Positions 38,331 to 39,277 of a DNA stretch of 39,277 bases are shown one piece after another (within the stretch, counting starts at the first letter, position 1; every line of letters begins with the position of its first letter). The stretch covers positions 1-39,277 of the forward strand of contig SVQP01000017.1 of the NCBI GenBank assembly GCA_015065285.1, written 5' to 3'. A program made the position numbers and the translations under genes. Below the pieces are notes generated by a model. That model was given only the letters and a program-made list of their open reading frames with translations, ran no database searches and was not told the origin of the DNA. This DNA is from Oscillospiraceae bacterium (lineage in GTDB: Bacteria > Bacillota > Clostridia > Oscillospirales > CAG-272).

Positions 38331-39277
38331 ATGAAAGAAATGTTGAATCAAATTCGCACGACAGCGCTTGAAAAAATCGCTGCCGGTGAAGATCTTGAGC
38401 AGATCAGAATCCAGTACCTTGGCAAAAAGGGCGAGCTGACCGCAGTTTTGCGCGGTATGGGCAAGCTGAGTGCCGAGGAAAGACCCGTGATCGGTCAGCT
38501 TGCAAACCAGGTTCGTGCTGACATTGAAGCTGCCATTGCAGAAAAGGCAGAGGCACTCAAGGCAGGCGCGCTTGCAGAGCAGCTCAAGGCCCAGAGACTG
38601 GACGTTACCATGCCCGGCAAGGCTACCCGTGTCGGTCATGTTCATCCCCTGACCCGTGTACAGAGAGACATGGAAGAGATCTTTATCGGCATGGGCTTCT
38701 CAATTGCCGAGGGTCCTGAGGTAGAGTACGACCTGTACAACTTCCAGAAGCTGAATATCCCGGAAAATCACCCCGCGCGTGATACCCAGGATACCTTCTA
38801 TATCACCGAGAACATTCTGCTGCGCTCCCAGACCTCTCCCGTTCAGGCAAGAACCATGGAAGTGCAAAAGCCCCCCATCCGCATCATCTCCCCCGGCCGC
38901 GTTTACCGCTCCGACGCCATGGACGCAACCCACAGCCCCCTGTTCCACCAGATGGAAGGCCTTGTTGTAGACAAGGGCATTACCATGGGTGACCTTAAGG
39001 GCATGCTGGAGACCTTTGCAAAGGCACAGTTTGGCGAAGAGACCCGTTGCCGTTTCCGTCCTCACCACTTCCCCTTCACCGAGCCCAGCGCAGAGGTTGA
39101 CGTTTCCTGCTTCGCATGCGGCGGCAAGGGCTGCAGACTTTGCAAGGGTGAGGGCTGGATCGAGATTCTGGGCGCAGGCATGGTGCACCCCAACGTGCTT
39201 TCCATGTGCGGCATTGACCCCGAGGAATACAGCGGCTTTGCGTTCGGTATGGGTATCGAGCGTATCGCCATGCTCAA
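38331..39277 (+). CDS. pheS: phenylalanine--tRNA ligase alpha subunit (partial, runs off the right edge)
   Basis: 315 codons visible. The N-terminal coiled coil ([20 protein letters not shown]) is followed by the class II core: [70 protein letters not shown] (motif 2), [19 protein letters not shown], and [11 protein letters not shown] (motif 3) at the edge. The [19 protein letters not shown] segment is the Cys-rich hairpin usual in this subunit in Gram-positives. It works as an alpha2-beta2 enzyme with PheT, presumably encoded next. AAGGAAGGA precedes the ATG at 38331. It is regulated by the phenylalanine T-box. Confidence 0.97.
   Translation, partial: MKEMLNQIRTTALEKIAAGEDLEQIRIQYLGKKGELTAVLRGMGKLSAEERPVIGQLANQVRADIEAAIAEKAEALKAGALAEQLKAQRLDVTMPGKATRVGHVHPLTRVQRDMEEIFIGMGFSIAEGPEVEYDLYNFQKLNIPENHPARDTQDTFYITENILLRSQTSPVQARTMEVQKPPIRIISPGRVYRSDAMDATHSPLFHQMEGLVVDKGITMGDLKGMLETFAKAQFGEETRCRFRPHHFPFTEPSAEVDVSCFACGGKGCRLCKGEGWIEILGAGMVHPNVLSMCGIDPEEYSGFAFGMGIERIAML

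Overview
The window looks like a chromosomal segment of an anaerobic, endospore-forming member of the Clostridia, probably an uncultured gut lineage. The evidence is the sporulation genes (spoVAD/spoVAE, an alpha/beta SASP, spoIIP and the 3' end of a sigK-like gene), T-box leaders, consensus sigma-A promoters with strong AGGAGG ribosome sites, and BspA-type leucine-rich repeat proteins. Most of the window is moderately GC-rich; the first 3.2 kb is visibly AT-richer and uses different codons.

Layout. (1) 1-3250: a minus-strand accessory operon (zinc-ribbon protein, NHYD-repeat protein, WYL regulator, membrane zinc-ribbon protein, unknown protein, DEDDh exonuclease running off the edge) under one strong promoter with operator-like repeats. 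It ends exactly where a plus-strand fragment with the last ~42 codons of a sigma-K-like factor begins, so it may be the right end of a skin-like element inserted in sigK. (2) 3423-5700: spoVAE and spoVAD, then a divergent uridine phosphorylase. (3) 5725-10594: a MITE-like inverted repeat and a minus-strand operon of M29 aminopeptidase, a GH39-like protein lacking the usual acid/base residue, and a GH78-like rhamnosidase. (4) 10731-13705: a SASP gene and an MBOAT/DHHW pair for O-acylation of an extracellular polymer. (5) 14025-16700: a lipoprotein on a Thr/Glu/Pro stalk, then tyrS behind a tyrosine T-box.

(6) 16796-27024 is the most remarkable region: four consecutive copies of one module. Each has a promoter, an ECF-type sigma factor of 185-186 residues, and, joined by an ATGA overlap, a 579-632 residue single-pass membrane protein. 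That protein has a short anti-sigma-like cytoplasmic N-terminus and an extracellular BspA-type leucine-rich-repeat domain. Three modules end in near-identical GC-rich terminators. Palindromic GTAGGGG repeats lie before module A, between B and C, and after D. I read this as an amplified family of surface sensors, each wired to its own sigma factor.

(7) 27355-32438: a LexA/CI-like S24 repressor divergent from a small membrane protein, spoIIP, and an orphan family 5 solute-binding lipoprotein. (8) 32557-39277: an MBL-fold hydrolase, gltX, glnS, a DUF1294 protein, a membrane protein with duplicated BamE-like domains, and pheS (cut by the edge) behind a phenylalanine T-box. No tRNA, rRNA, CRISPR array, transposase or recombinase gene was recognised.
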